This document shows, piece by piece, positions 1 through 11,389 of a DNA stretch of 64,000 bases. Numbering within the stretch: position 1 is the first letter of the stretch; the number at the start of each line of letters is the position of its first letter. Source of the stretch: Locusta migratoria (taxonomy: Eukaryota; Arthropoda; Insecta; Orthoptera; Acrididae); the NCBI GenBank assembly GCA_026315105.1, contig CM048746.1:349807548-349871547 (forward strand), read 5' to 3'. Below the pieces are notes generated by a model. The model did no database searches. It had not been told where the DNA came from and was given only the letters and a program-made list of their open reading frames with translations. Both the position numbers and the translations under genes were made by a program.

Positions 1-38
1 AATGCTATACACATAGGTCTGCTTTCCTCCAGTATTAA

Positions 39-1700
39 TTGTCTCTTGCATACCGGATGGAACAGTTTCGATGCACATCTTTCTCGTTCTCCGCCAATTG
101 TCTGATTCCTCCATCTACAAGGTATGCCAGGATGATCCCATTCCAAAAGTCCAGCATGACCTTCAATTCCTGCATGCTTCCTAAGATCCACAAACCTAAT
201 AATCTGGGACGCCCAATTGTGGCTGGTTACTGTGCTCCCACAGAAAGAATCCCTGCCCTCATTGATCAACACCTCCAACCGGTTGTCTGGAATCTACTCC
301 CACATCAAAGATACCAAACCACTTCCTTCACCGACTCTCCACCGTCCTCACTCCTCCACCTCCTGTATCCTTAGTCGTCACTGTTGACGCCACCTCCCTG
401 TACACAAATATCCCTCACACCCATGTTCTTGCCGAACTGGAGCACTACCTTTCCCAACGTCCTTCAGACTCCAAGCCCAATACCTCCTTCCTCATGGTCC
501 TTGTCTAATACATCCTAACCATCAACTCCTTTTCCTTTGAGGGAAAAATATACAAACAGAACTGCGGCACTCCCGTGGGCACCCATATGGCACCTTCCTA
601 TGCCAACCTGTTTATGGGCCGTCTAAAGGAAACCTTCCTAGCCTCCCAAATCAACTAACCCCTGGTCTCGTTCAGTTTCATTGATGACATTTTCATGATC
701 TGGACTCAAAGCCAGGACACCCTATCCTCATTCCTCAACAACCTCAACTCTCTCACCCATCTGTTTAATTTGGTCCTTCTCAACCTGACATGTCACCTTC
801 CTGGATGTCAATCTGCATACCTCTGACGGCTCCATCCACACCTCTTTACACATCAAACACACCAATTCTCAACAGTATCTTCACTTTGACGGCTGCCATT
901 CTATCTACATCAAAAAATCCCTCCCATCTAGCCTCGCCACTCGTGGAAAGCGTATCTGCAGTGATGAGGTACCATATCTTCACACATAAAAAATCCTCCT
1001 TCCGACCCTACTAACCAGCCACAAAGGAGTGCCCCCCCTTGTCACCCAGTACCATTCTAGACTGGAACAACTGAACCCTATCCTATGTCAGGGCTTTGAT
1101 TATCTGTCAACATGCCCTGAAATGAGACATCCTACCTTAAGATCCTGCTAACCCACCCACCCCCCTTCCTCCTAAAGTGGTGTTCCGTTGCCCACCCAAC
1201 CTCCACATCATCGTAGTTCATCCCTATGCCACTCCTACTCTCAACCCCTTACCACAGGGTTCATATCCCTGTGGAAGACCCCGATGCATAACCTGCCCAA
1301 TCCACCCACCCAGCACTTCCCATTCCAGTTCTGTCACAGGCTTGTCCTACCCCATCAGACGCTGTGCCACCTGTGAAAGCAGCCCTGTGGTATACCAACT
1401 CTGCTGCAATCACTGCTCTGCATTTTACATTGGAATGACAACTGGCTCTCCATCAGGATGAATGGCCACCGTCAAACTGTGGCCAAGAGCAATATGGACT
1501 ATCCTGTGGTGCAGCATGCAGCAGAGCCCAACACCTTGGACTTTAACGGCTGCTTCACCACCCGAGCCATCTCGATCCTCTCCTCCTCCACCAGCTTTTC
1601 TAAACTACGGAGATGGGAGTTACCCCTACAGCACATCCTGCGGTCTCGCAAACATCCTGGCCTGAACCTCAGATAACCTAACATACATTCCATGCCCCAT
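39..1700 (+). mobile_element. Penelope-like retroelement, decayed copy 1
   Basis: Degenerate Penelope-like element (reverse transcriptase plus GIY-YIG endonuclease). Translated in shifting frames it shows an RT block LPKIHKPNNLGRPIVAG near 180-225, the D-D motif region (FIDDIFMIW-like, near 680-705), a Cys-rich linker (YPCGRPRCITCPIHPP near 1267-1310) and a GIY-YIG-type segment FYIGMTTG then MNGHR near 1420-1470. Many stops and frameshifts break it, so it is a pseudogene. It aligns in order with the copies at 11390 and 13985, all on the plus strand. The 5' end is outside or lost; the 3' end runs into a (TC)n tract. It lies in what is probably an upstream intron of cytochrome c1. Confidence 0.85.
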
Positions 1701-1799
1701 AGTCGTCGTCCCCCCTCCTCTTCACTCACATCCTACATTTGGTTCCGATTCATGCCCCCTTTCCCTACTGTGTGCTTTTTTTATTTAATTTAATTATTG

Positions 1800-1802
<3 letters not shown>

Positions 1803-1869
<67 letters not shown>
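1803..1869. repeat. (TC)n microsatellite
   Basis: About 33 uninterrupted CT dinucleotides just downstream of the PLE 3' end. Open frames through it are repeat artefacts. Confidence 0.97.
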
Positions 1870-1871
<2 letters not shown>

Positions 1872-2616
1872 AAACATTCCTGGTGGGATAAATATGTATA
1901 AAAAATAGAAATCGGATAACTTACCCAAATCACAGGCTTGTCGACAGATACAAATAAAAATACACACATACAAGCTTTCACAACCGTTAGTCACTTCTTC
2001 AGGAAAAGAGGATGGAAGGAGGGGAGAAAGGAAAGGATACAGGTTTTAAGAAGTGGAAAGGGGGTCATTCCAATCAGAGGAGTGGAAGGACTTACCTTAA
2101 GGGGGGAAAAGGAAAGGTTAACAAATTCACACACACCCCCACACATGCACACGCAAACACAAGGTAGAAAATGGGTTACGTGTAACCATTTGCTGGAATA
2201 CTATTAATAGGCAAGGTATTTTACGGAGAACACAGTAAAACACCTTCAAACTGCTCTCTTGTAGAATTTAGTAAATGTGACATGGTATCCTATACTTTTG
2301 CTCCACAGAATTATATTTCATCCTTTCATCAGTTAAGTATCTCAGATCCTGTCAAAGTATTCCTGGTAGTCATTGGCTATTTGTCCATTTGATAGTCTGA
2401 TGTCTTCCTTATTTCATGTTACAATTTTCCCATTCATCTTCTGCTGTGTTAGTTAACCATTTTAACAAGCTTTTGAAAGAGATATATTTCTATTAGAGAC
2501 AGACGTCTCAATGAGTTGCAAAAAGGCATGCATAAAACAGAACTAGCTTTTTCTATGTCAGACGTAGAAACAAAAGCATGCTTTCACATACGTGTGACCG
2601 CTGTCTACATCTGCAG

Positions 2617-2679
<63 letters not shown>

Positions 2680-2726
2680 TGTAAGTAATTGCATTCTTGT
2701 CTTAGACTTTAAATTTTGTTTTCCAG
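1870..2726 (+). other. Cytochrome c1 intronic sequence
   Basis: AT-rich sequence leading to the exon acceptor. It holds a (TG)n microsatellite at 2619-2676 and a pyrimidine tract before AG at 2725-2726. I see no coding feature; no upstream cytochrome c1 exon (haem-binding CxxCH) is visible here. Confidence 0.6.
2619..2676. repeat. (TG)n microsatellite
   Basis: About 29 GT dinucleotides within the intron, about 50 bp upstream of the cytochrome c1 acceptor site. Confidence 0.97.
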
Positions 2727-2855
2727 GACTATGTATTTTCCTTACTGACGGGCTATTGTGATCCACCTGCCGGTATAGTGCTCAGGGAAGGCCAATATTA
2801 TAACCCATATTTTGCTGGTGGAGCTATAAGTATGGCACAAGCTCTCTATAATGAG
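2727..2855 (+). CDS. Cyt-c1: Cytochrome c1, internal exon (haem Met-ligand exon)
   Basis: A 43-codon phase-0 exon bounded by a TTTTCCAG acceptor and a GTATGG donor. The peptide begins DYVFSLLTGYCDPP and ends GGAISMAQALYNE, matching the conserved region of cytochrome c1, the haem subunit of the mitochondrial bc1 complex that passes electrons from the Rieske protein to cytochrome c. The Met codon at 2832-2834 (AISMAQ) corresponds to the family's haem axial ligand. It splices in frame to 2945. Upstream exons with the mitochondrial presequence and CxxCH haem site are not in this window. No internal stop and strong conservation, so this is a functional gene rather than a retrocopy. Exon limits are read from splice sites, not cDNA. 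Confidence 0.95.
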
Positions 2856-2944
2856 GTATGGTTTGCAAGCATATATATATTTCTATTTGTTTATACACTC
2901 TCATTTACAAAAATTGACATTGATCTTTTGTATTTTTTGTGTAG

Positions 2945-3064
2945 GTTATTGAGTACTCAGATGGAACACCAGCAACAGCCAGCCAGCTTGCAAAAGATGT
3001 TTGCACCTTCTTGAAATGGGCTGCTGAACCTGAACATGATGAAAGGAAACAGATGCTTATAAAG
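2945..3064 (+). CDS. Cyt-c1: Cytochrome c1, penultimate exon
   Basis: A 40-codon phase-0 exon between TGTGTAG and GTTTGT splice signals. The peptide reads VIEYSDGTPATASQLAKDVC then TFLKWAAEPEHDERKQMLIK. This is the segment of cytochrome c1 that leads into the membrane anchor; the TPAT..Q.AKDV and WAAEPEHD.RK blocks are highly conserved in the family. It is separated from the preceding exon by an 89-bp intron and from the anchor exon by a 9.6 kb intron (3065-12686) filled with transposons. Identification is very secure. Confidence 0.95.
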
Positions 3065-3316
3065 GTTTGTCTAAAGAACTGAATTTTAAATTTTATTGTG
3101 CGTGCATGCATGCATGCGCGCGCGCGCACACATCATATTCATTACTTGTATTTTCTTTGTGCTGTAGACATACAGATTTAGCGTTCATTCATATTTTCAG
3201 TTTGCTGAGACTAGACTAGTAGCCACCCTACCCTACCCTCCCCTCTCCATCATTCACACCTTTTCTAAATGATTAATATTAAAGATTTATTTTCAAAGAA
3301 TTGTTTTCCTGAGTCC

Positions 3317-3898
3317 TGTGAAGTTGGCACCCCTTTTTTGGAAAATGTAAATTTTTTTCAGAGTTCTAGACAGATATGCAATAGTTCTGGAGTTCTCTGT
3401 ACAAAATTTAAATAGTTCTGCAAAATTTCGCCGATAAAATACAAAATATTACCACAAAATTTAGTTTTTTCAAAATAATTTTTTGCCTATTAGTACAAAC
3501 ATAGTTCTGATCACAGTTCTAAATAGTTCTCAAAGAGTTCTACAGGAAATCCTGATGACATTTTTCTGTGCAGATTATACTTCATGAGATAATTGCAATA
3601 ATGGGGAATCCATTTACACGCTACTGTGAAGTTGGCACCCCTTTTCTCAAAAATGTGCATTTTTTTCAGAGTTCTAGGCAGATATGCAATAGTTCTGGAG
3701 TTCTCTGTACAAAATTTAAATAGTTCTGTAGAATTTCGCCGAAAAATAGTAAAAATTACCACAAACTTTGTTTTCTTTTTAGTTTTAAAAAAATAGTTAT
3801 TTGCCTATTAGTGCAAACATAGTTCTGATCACAGTTCTAAATAGCTGTCAAAGAGTTCTACAGGAAATCGCAATAACATTTTTCTGTGCAGATTATAG
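3317..3898. repeat. Tandem repeat, 308-bp unit, about 1.9 copies
   Basis: Two head-to-tail units start at 3317 and 3625 with the shared phrase TGTGAAGTTGGCACCCC and stay closely similar until about 3895, where unit 2 stops at an RTE LINE fragment. Both units are studded with AGTTCT motifs. No coding capacity is apparent; the family is unknown to me. Confidence 0.85.
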
Positions 3899-3980
3899 CA
3901 GTTCGATGGAATGGACAGTGTGTTGAAGATAGCATATAAAATGAACATTAACTAGAGCAAAACAAAAATAATGGAATGCG

Positions 3981-6118
3981 TAGGGACAGGAAAATTTCGT
4001 TTTATTTTATGGCCGATTTCGGTGTTATGTTCTGCCATTAGCGGTGTTATTTTTCGGTGTTATTTTTTCAGTGCATATTTGTCAGTTTCATCCTTTAGTA
4101 TCGCCTTATTTCACTATTTTTCAGTTCTATGTTGAAATTAAAAATATATACATCTCAATCATATATTTATCAGCCATTAAACTTGTGATTTATTTAAACT
4201 TTTAGACAAAAATGTTTTAAATGCATTTTTTTCATCGTTTACTGCTTTTACAATGAAAAGATACTTTTGATATGATATTTATGAAACATCAAATTTGTTT
4301 AAATTCTGGGACTGATAAATTTTCTCAAACTGTTTCAAGTTTGTTCATTTTTTGAAAACTATTTTAATGTTTTTCAGTACTAGGTCTATGTTGAATGAAA
4401 AGACACCTCTCCAATACATTATATTTATTACACATACAAAAATTATTTATATATTTTACAAAGAAATGTTTTCATGGAACTCAAAAGAAAAGAATTACTG
4501 GAACACTTAACTAGTTTAAGAAAAGAACATACAAGAACCTGTCAACCATAGAGCAGGTAAAGCTTGTTTTATTTATTTTATCATCTGCCTGAAAGTGTAA
4601 TCAAGGGATTTCGAAAATGAAATAATTGAAAATTCATGTTAAGACGTTAATTTTCACATCCTGTAACCATTGTGCGGTTTCGTATATAAAAACATTACCG
4701 CATCAAAAATTCTTATTTGCATGTTGCGCGGCGGCGAGGTTTGGTTACCATTGGCCGACGACTATACTCTTCTTTGTGCTGTGATTCGCTAGCCACATAA
4801 TCACGTGGTCTACAACAAATGAACATCGCGTTGCCCAGCCTCCAATTCAGGCGATCGGAAGCAAATGTGCCGTATTTGGTGGATTTTTCATTCATACTTC
4901 AATATTACAAAAGCTGGCAGCCTAAATGTAACGGCGCTTGATAGACATTTGCAAAACGCGTATTTTAAAGTAAGGTATGTCGTAATTAAGTACTGAGAAA
5001 TTCTGCCTACGTATATGAAACCTTTACCCAAATAACAGCAATCAATCGCAAACCTCAAGACAACGTGGACGATACTGAACGAATAGTCACTACGTTTACA
5101 TGCAACACATCTTCCGGAAGACGAAAACCGATTTTCGTAAACCGTTTTTCGCTGTCGTGTTTACATGACACAGCCTGAATCAGATTTCCTATCTCACTTA
5201 ACATGGCGGCTGGAAAACAGCTTATTCAGTTCCTTATTTAGTCTGCACAATCGCTATTTTTCATTATTTAAATACACAGATTTATGTTCACTCTAATATT
5301 AATACATTTATTTCACATTAGTCAATATCACTTTCCGAATGTGCCGAAAATTCTTAACAAGAAAACCCAATCTGACAAGCCAAGAACGCTCCAAAATCGG
5401 TTGCGTTTACATGGGCACGAAAATCGATTGTGGAACTGGACAACCGCTTTAGAGAAGCGGATTTCCAGAAACGATTTTGGAGTGTTTACATGACCGACCA
5501 AAAGCGGAATTGGGAAATCGGTTTACGAAATCCGGTTTTGGGAGCACATGTAAACGGGGTGAGTCTAATACATTGCAGCGGCATTCTTTGCACAAAGAGT
5601 CAAAGATCGAATGCTCGGGCCCAAGCGATACATATCGAACATACGACCCGGTATCGACCATTCTCATCAGATCAAAAAAATTTTGTTACGACTCACTCCA
5701 GCAGGATCCATTGTTTAGGAAGCAAATCTGTTGCTATTGGAAAGTCTATATTCTTCCCATTGGCCTTTCATCAGACACCTGAAGTTGTTTGAGTGATAAA
5801 TGTAGAATCATTTTCAAGTTATGTGCGAATGTCAAAGTCAAGAACCAATTTTAACGTAAAATTAGTATTAGCTACCAATATTATTAAACGGCTACCCTCT
5901 GATTTACGAACATTTTCTATATTGTAATTAAGAAAAAGCAACATTTTACGCCAGTTAGTCAAAAACAGCAAAATTTCCCGCCAGTTTGTTAAAAAAAAAA
6001 AAACAGCCAATTTCGCGACTTGTCGCCAAAAACCGCCGATTTCGTAATATGTCTCCAAAAACCGCCGATTTCGCGTTATTTTTCGCGTTATCGTTAACGC
6101 GAAATTTTCCTGTCTCTA
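3981..6118. mobile_element. Non-autonomous hAT-type DNA transposon, 2138 bp
   Basis: The left end starts TAGGGACAGGAAAATTTCG and the right end, read on the other strand, starts TAGAGACAGGAAAATTTCG, an 18/19 inverted match. The element is flanked by a perfect 8-bp duplication GGAATGCG (3973-3980 and 6119-6126) that falls inside an RTE LINE, and the LINE reads on when the insert is removed. An 8-bp duplication with this kind of terminus is typical of hAT elements. I find no transposase. Short subterminal motifs such as GCCGATTTCG recur near both ends. Confidence 0.88.
5093..5556. repeat. Nested inverted-repeat unit inside the hAT element
   Basis: CGTTTACATG at 5093-5102 is mirrored by CATGTAAACG at 5547-5556. 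The interior repeats several GTTTACATG, AAACCGATTT and GGTTTACGAAA phrases in both orientations. It looks like an independent 464-bp MITE that landed in the larger element; no target duplication is clear. Confidence 0.55.
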
Positions 6119-6398
6119 GGAATGCGGTCTTAGAAAATCAGGTGATGGTGAAGGAATTAGGTAATGAAACAATGAATGTGGTAGATGAGTTTTGTTACTT
6201 TGGTAGTAAAATAACATAGGACGGTCGCAGTACAGAGGATATAAAATGCAGAATGGCAATGGGAAGAAAAGCATTTTTGATAAAGAGTAATTTGCTAACA
6301 TCGAATATTAAAGTATAAGGGCGCGTATCGCGCAGATCTCCAGTTCAGAAACATTCGCATATTCCATACATATCCTTTCGAAACGTAACAATTAGATA

Positions 6399-7060
6399 TA
6401 CAGTAAAACTTCTGAATAACGGACACCAATGGGGAAAATAAAACTGTCCGCTTTTAAGAAGTGTTCGCTGTTAAAAAAAGATAAAATACAAAATAGTAAA
6501 CTACCGTTTATCCAAAATGATCGGTACGACGGCCGGTTCGGATAACGAAAATCTCGGAAATCTCGGATAAAACCAAAGTCTCCTGTTTTCTCATGTGAAA
6601 CACACTGAATTGCGCCAGTACCGCTAAATATGATCGTAAAATGTGTGAATGCCACACCGCTTCTTGAACTGATACAGCCAGCCATAATTTCCAAGGAATT
6701 CTTATTCCTTTCCTTCAATGAGCTAATAAAAAGTCATAGCTTTGTGACGAAGTAGAGGACCCTAACTAGCACGCCTTTGGCTCTTATTTGTTCATGCTAC
6801 AAAAAGAAAACCTCTTCTGAGGATGTGAACCTTTTCTCATTCTTTTTCGAGATTTCATTCCACTGCTTGACGCTTGAATGGAACAAATGATTAAATTTCT
6901 GATGAATTTGTTTTTCATTCAGTAATCGCACTCGTACCAACATTCAAATCCGCAGCAACTTTTTTCCATGCTTCTTCACGATTGGATGCAACGTAGCACT
7001 ACATGCACGAAAGTTCAAAAACTGACTGCAGACCCTACAACAAAGGGTAAAATCTGGGTG
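6399..7060 (-). pseudogene. pogo/Tigger-like transposon relic
   Basis: A TA followed by CAGTAAAACTTCTGAATAAC at 6401 resembles a pogo/Tigger terminus. On the minus strand, degraded translation gives a CENP-B-type helix-turn-helix signature: GPLLRHKAMTFY, then a GNYGWLYQFKKRCGI-like block near 6630-6680, and an upstream DLNVGTSAIT-like helix near 6925-6950. Numerous stops break the frame; the DDE catalytic part is not seen. The right terminus is uncertain. Confidence 0.6.
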
Positions 7061-7530
7061 TACCAATCAAGAAAACTACTTATGGCAGCTTCTAATGGCA
7101 CTTTTCGGAACTTCCTAAAGCTTTGCTTCCGATTCTAACAAAAGTCGCAGGCGTATTTTTTTAACCCAAAAACTGGGAAAAAAGTGTGGCATGCTTTCGG
7201 GTAAATACTGTATCTTGAGGGTCATCTTATAGGCCAGATATATGCTTAAACCATAAAATATCTGCGGAAATATACGGTACCTCTCTTTTATTCATATTTT
7301 TACTGGTGCCGGTATTTATATTTGCACATGTAAGGCATCCATTGCACTAATATTCATTGGCAAAACTTGACAACAGTTTTTTCTGGCTCAGTGCCATTTA
7401 TCAGGACTTACGTTTTACACCAAAATGTGATGTGTTGCATGGATTCAGGTAAATCAATACACCTGACTTGCACAGTGCAACCCTAAAAAGTTGGCTGATT
7501 TCGGGAAGAGGTTGTAATCTAAAAGGCAGC

Positions 7531-7572
7531 GGTGGTGGTGGTGGTGGTGGTGGTGGTGGTGGTGGTGGTGGT
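7531..7572. repeat. (GGT)n microsatellite
   Basis: Fourteen GGT units in the cytochrome c1 intron. The polyglycine and polyproline frames across it are artefacts. Confidence 0.95.
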
Positions 7573-7579
7573 TTCAAGT

Positions 7580-7812
7580 GGCATTGTTGGCCGTTAGACC
7601 CCAGCTGGAATCTAGTTCCACCTGCCTGGTGCAAGTCTTTGACACCACATGGGCAACTTTTGTGTTGATGATGATGATGATGATGATGATGATGAGGTTG
7701 AAGCAACACCCAGTCCCAGAGTGAAGAAAATCTCCAACCCTACTGGGAATCGAAACTGGGGCCCCTGCTTGGCAATCTAGCACACTGTTTACTGGTCTAT
7801 GGAGGCGGACTA
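7580..7812 (-). mobile_element. tRNA-derived SINE with (GAT)n tract
   Basis: The segment ends (minus-strand start) with a degenerate tRNA-like head: on the minus strand a B-box-like GTTTCGATTCC lies near 7748-7758, followed by a core carrying CAACACCCAGTCCC in plus sense and a (GAT)n tract at about 7667-7696. This order of tRNA head, core and trinucleotide tract is a common arthropod SINE pattern. It is eroded and I see no intact duplication. Confidence 0.6.
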
Positions 7813-8714
7813 AAAGGCAGTATAAATACATATAACACTTTCATGGGAGTGGAAGGGCTGGGGGTAAACACCTAAGATTCTTGTTATTTTAAAATTTAAA
7901 TGATTCCATTTTATTTATAAAAGAAAATTCCATATGATTAAATGTGCTTGAATTACAACAACTTCATTAAAAAGCAGTTTCTTCATTAATAAGAACAATA
8001 ATTTAAGGCAATTACAATAATCCACGTAAAGGATTTTCTGTTGAAATTGAATATATAGTAATGAAAGGACTGAGGCCAGTCACATGTCCACAATACAAAT
8101 GCCTGATTAAAATTTTTTGCATTACAATAGCCTCATTAACAAGCAGTTACTCGAATTTTCAAATATTTAAAAAAAAGAATGACGTGTACTGTTAATAGCT
8201 ACCCCAACTCGATTATCGTAAGATTTTAGAAAAGTCTAAAAGGAAGGTATATTTTACCTAGAGATGAACTATTACAGGACATGCATAGGCCATCCAGTGA
8301 GCAGTTGGCAAGCTATATTATTGCAACCCACTTTTGCTGTACACATTTGTAGGATTACATAAACTACACCTGCTATCAAAACTATCATGCAGGTATACAC
8401 CTTATAGCAAGTGAGGAAAACAAAACAAAAAAAGTGAATGTGACAGTTGACTAGTACAGGCATCTTCATTTAAAATTACAGCATGGCAGGGTAAGGAATA
8501 TCTCGGTTTTCCTCCTTACATAGCCTATGTTCGTGCAACCCAGAAGAATGTGATTTCGTGTAGCAACATTATTAAGAACAAGAAGAGAGCAAGTGAGATA
8601 ATATGGGAGTTACTAGCCACCCAATAAAAAAAGACTTACCCAAGTATAATATATTCAATCAAGAAAGAACAATGCACAATACTGTCCCTTGCAAACTGTA
8701 CGTAAGACCAGCGG

Positions 8715-8785
8715 GGGGAGGAGGAGGAGGAGAAGAAGAAGGAGAAGAAGAAGAAGAAGAAGAAGAAGAAAAAGGGGGGAGGGGG
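8715..8785. repeat. Polypurine (GGA/GAA)n tract
   Basis: Long purine-only run of GGAGGA and GAAGAA units. The matching polyglutamate and polyleucine frames are artefacts. Confidence 0.9.
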
Positions 8786-9185
8786 ATACTGCGTTATTGC
8801 AAAACGAAGCGAGTGTAAAGAGCCCTAATAGTATCTGCATTTAGTCATTTCTCTTGGATACAAAGTTGTTTAGAATTTACCAGGAAAAACGCTGTTACAG
8901 CCTGTGCTTGCAGCTAGTGAAATTTTGTTGTAGCCACTCAATATGTCTTGATTAACAAATTATTAGTGAATTGGGGTCCAGCTACGCTGTACCTACAACT
9001 TCTTCAAATTCTTTTGCCACCAAGGCTAACAGACTTAGCTTCCTTCTTCTTTTTTAGATTCCAATGATAGTGAAGGTCGTGTTGAAATAACTCGTCACAC
9101 TAAAACATTCTTTTAAATTCTTCAGTTATGTTTTATTCCATGTGATTCTACATAACTTCCAAGTGAATCAATCTCATTAACAAAA

Positions 9186-9210
9186 ATAATAATAATAATA
9201 ATAATAATAA
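9186..9210. repeat. (AAT)n microsatellite
   Basis: Eight AAT units in intronic sequence. Confidence 0.9.
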
Positions 9211-11026
9211 TTTTAACAAAAGATACTGTACACAGAGTTTATACACAAAAACAGATGTTACATATTAGTTTATTCTGTGGATTTTCTGTGCCTTCTCCTA
9301 GCATCCACTGAGCAGTGACTGACTGCTCATCATATCTGCAACAAAGACAAGATTCTTGCAGTAGCTACTACAATGCTAAGCCGCTTGTATGCAGATTAAA
9401 GTCTTGATAAACTCAAGTCGATCATGAAGGAGAATGTAGTTATTTTGTAACACTACAACACTTCCCTTTGAAAATGCCCACCAAGTGGTGTGGGCAGCCA
9501 GAAGACAGAAGAAACCACTGGATTGCTTAAATCCTCAAAGGGCCCTACAATAATACACAAATGGCGAAATATACTGTAACAAGTGTACAAACAGCAATAA
9601 GGCACATTTAAGTGGCAAATATGTGACAGTAAATCTGAGGAACATATGTAACTTTGGTGAATTGATGCCAGATGGAAAGCACCACTGCCTGCTACTCTTA
9701 AGAGACCATAAGGTGTAATACTTAACTTTGATATTTGTGCTAATCCAGACAGCACACTGAGTATTCCCTGTCCAAAGTAATGACAGCCTCACATTGCTAA
9801 CAGGCATTACATCTGAATATGCCGCAAGCATCACCCCAGCGGTCCAGCTTCAGATTCAGCATTCCAGTCAACAAATTGGTACCCTATAGAACTTCCATGG
9901 CTCACACTTCACGCAAGCCTTCATCCAAAGTTCAAGCAGTGGAATTACCCCTTCCTTGCATAATGTCTGCACTTCAATGGCACGTTGAATATTGCCATCC
10001 ACACCATACCTGCTGTGTGCTGACTACCAATGCGCAGCACTATCAATGGCAAAGGCAGCAAGTAAAATATTGTAATTGCGAGACAATTCCTGGGTGCCAA
10101 AAGAGTTAAAAACAGAAGATACTAGGAAGCCAGTGAGGTTCAGGGGAGGCGCAGCACAGCTGTACATCGATGGGGTGAGAGCTGTGCAGTGGGCAAGCTA
10201 TGTTGGCTTGTCATATGGTTCATGGTTTTTATTGAGGCACAAGTCAAGCACAGAAATAGAAAAAGAAAAGGGAAAAATTGTTTAAATTTTTGTAAATAAA
10301 ACTGAAATGTTTAATGAAGACCGTAAGTGAGGCAGAATGGGAAAAGTACTAAATACAGTAAACAGCAACAAAGTAAAGCACCAGACAACTGCGATTACCT
10401 CAAGGGTTGTGTATATTTCACACTGTTTGAGGGAATTGACATAATTGTGATGATGTAGTGCTGTAAAGGTGACCATAAACAAGGTTAGCAAATTTTTATT
10501 GCTATAGCACCAAGTAGATAATTACGACTGCATCAATGGCAGGATAATATGAATGTGAAATTGAGACTTTTGTAAAAATCATGTAATGGTTTTAACAAGG
10601 AAAAATGTAAATTTGATTGGGTGACAGTCAAAGGAAATAGCAAGTTGTTTTTAATAAGCAAGAGTGTAAATTTATTTGGTTTATAAACAGTGAATCTTTG
10701 AAAATTATAATATGCCAGGTACTGACAGTCTTGTTCTTACAAAAAATTCTAATACAGAGTAATAATTATACTAAGTTGAAATCCAAGTGTTTCTGAAATA
10801 ACAGATTTTAAAGTTGAATATTTAGATACTTTAAGTGAAGTAATTTTTTATTTGAACAAAAGTGTCCTGAAAGAAACCCTAAATTTTGTTTTATAATTTA
10901 CTGCAACTGAGTTACGTTTGAAATATGTATGTGTCACTCTGTGGTGGTGAGGTAGAGCACCAGCCTATTAATCGAAATTTTAGAAAACTTACTGGTGATG
11001 AACCACAATATTGATATAAGAGAATA

Positions 11027-11256
11027 AAAATTAAAAACAGCCCAGATTGCAAAATTGTTGTTTTTATTTTATGACTGGCTTCAGTCTATATACTCAGATG
11101 AATGCCACTGTGATGGGACGTGGCTGCAGGTCGCACAAATGTGAAATAAGCAGTTCACCATCTTGGTGGTATTCATCTGAGAAGATGGTCTATATAGACT
11201 GAAACCAGCCATGAAATAAAAACAATAATTTTGCAATCTGGACTGTTTTTAATTTT
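11027..11256. mobile_element. Foldback MITE, 230 bp
   Basis: Nearly the whole unit is an inverted repeat. The left arm starts AAAATTAAAAACAGCCCAG; the right arm read on the other strand starts AAAATTAAAAACAGTCCAG. Pairing continues through GATTGCAAAATT, GTTTTTAT and the ACTGGCTTCAGTCTATAT block to a GATGAATGCCAC-type inner end, leaving about 70 bp of loop. There is no coding content. The superfamily and the target duplication are not clear. Confidence 0.8.
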
Positions 11257-11389
11257 AACTATTAATCAAAAAGCCACAGATTTGTTGCTCACTTTCAGGA
11301 TTTTCTTTCACTCATCACTATTTTCACCTCTGGCAATCTTTTGAATTGCACCATGATCTTGTATGTCCCACATGCCCAGGGCCTCGCTG

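Larger units (their letters stand above)
3899..6318 (+). mobile_element. RTE-like LINE fragment, split by a hAT element
   Basis: Bases 3899-3980 and 6119-6318 together form one LINE fragment. The left part reads through the region following the RT FADD motif (NGMDSVLK-like) and the right part continues with NETMNVVDEFCYFGSKIT and a KCRMAMGRKAFL-like block, colinear with the better copies at 24124, 36352 and 49158. It is truncated at both ends and contains stops. The 2.1 kb between the parts is a separate element inserted with an 8-bp target duplication. Confidence 0.85.
7830..11020 (+). other. Cytochrome c1 intron, mostly unassigned
   Basis: AT-rich intronic sequence with no gene I can support. 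It contains a purine tract at about 8715-8785 (GGA/GAA repeats) and an (AAT)n tract at 9186-9210. The short open frames here lack domain signatures, and I see no clear transposon ends. Confidence 0.5.

Noticed and set aside
1790..1994. Frames rich in Arg-Glu repeats
   Set aside because: Products of the (TC)n tract at 1803-1869.
2516..2761. Frame with a Cys-Val repeat overlapping the cytochrome c1 exon
   Set aside because: It reads through the (TG)n tract in a different phase from the conserved exon frame.
8603..8840. Poly-Glu and poly-Leu frames
   Set aside because: Artefacts of the polypurine tract.
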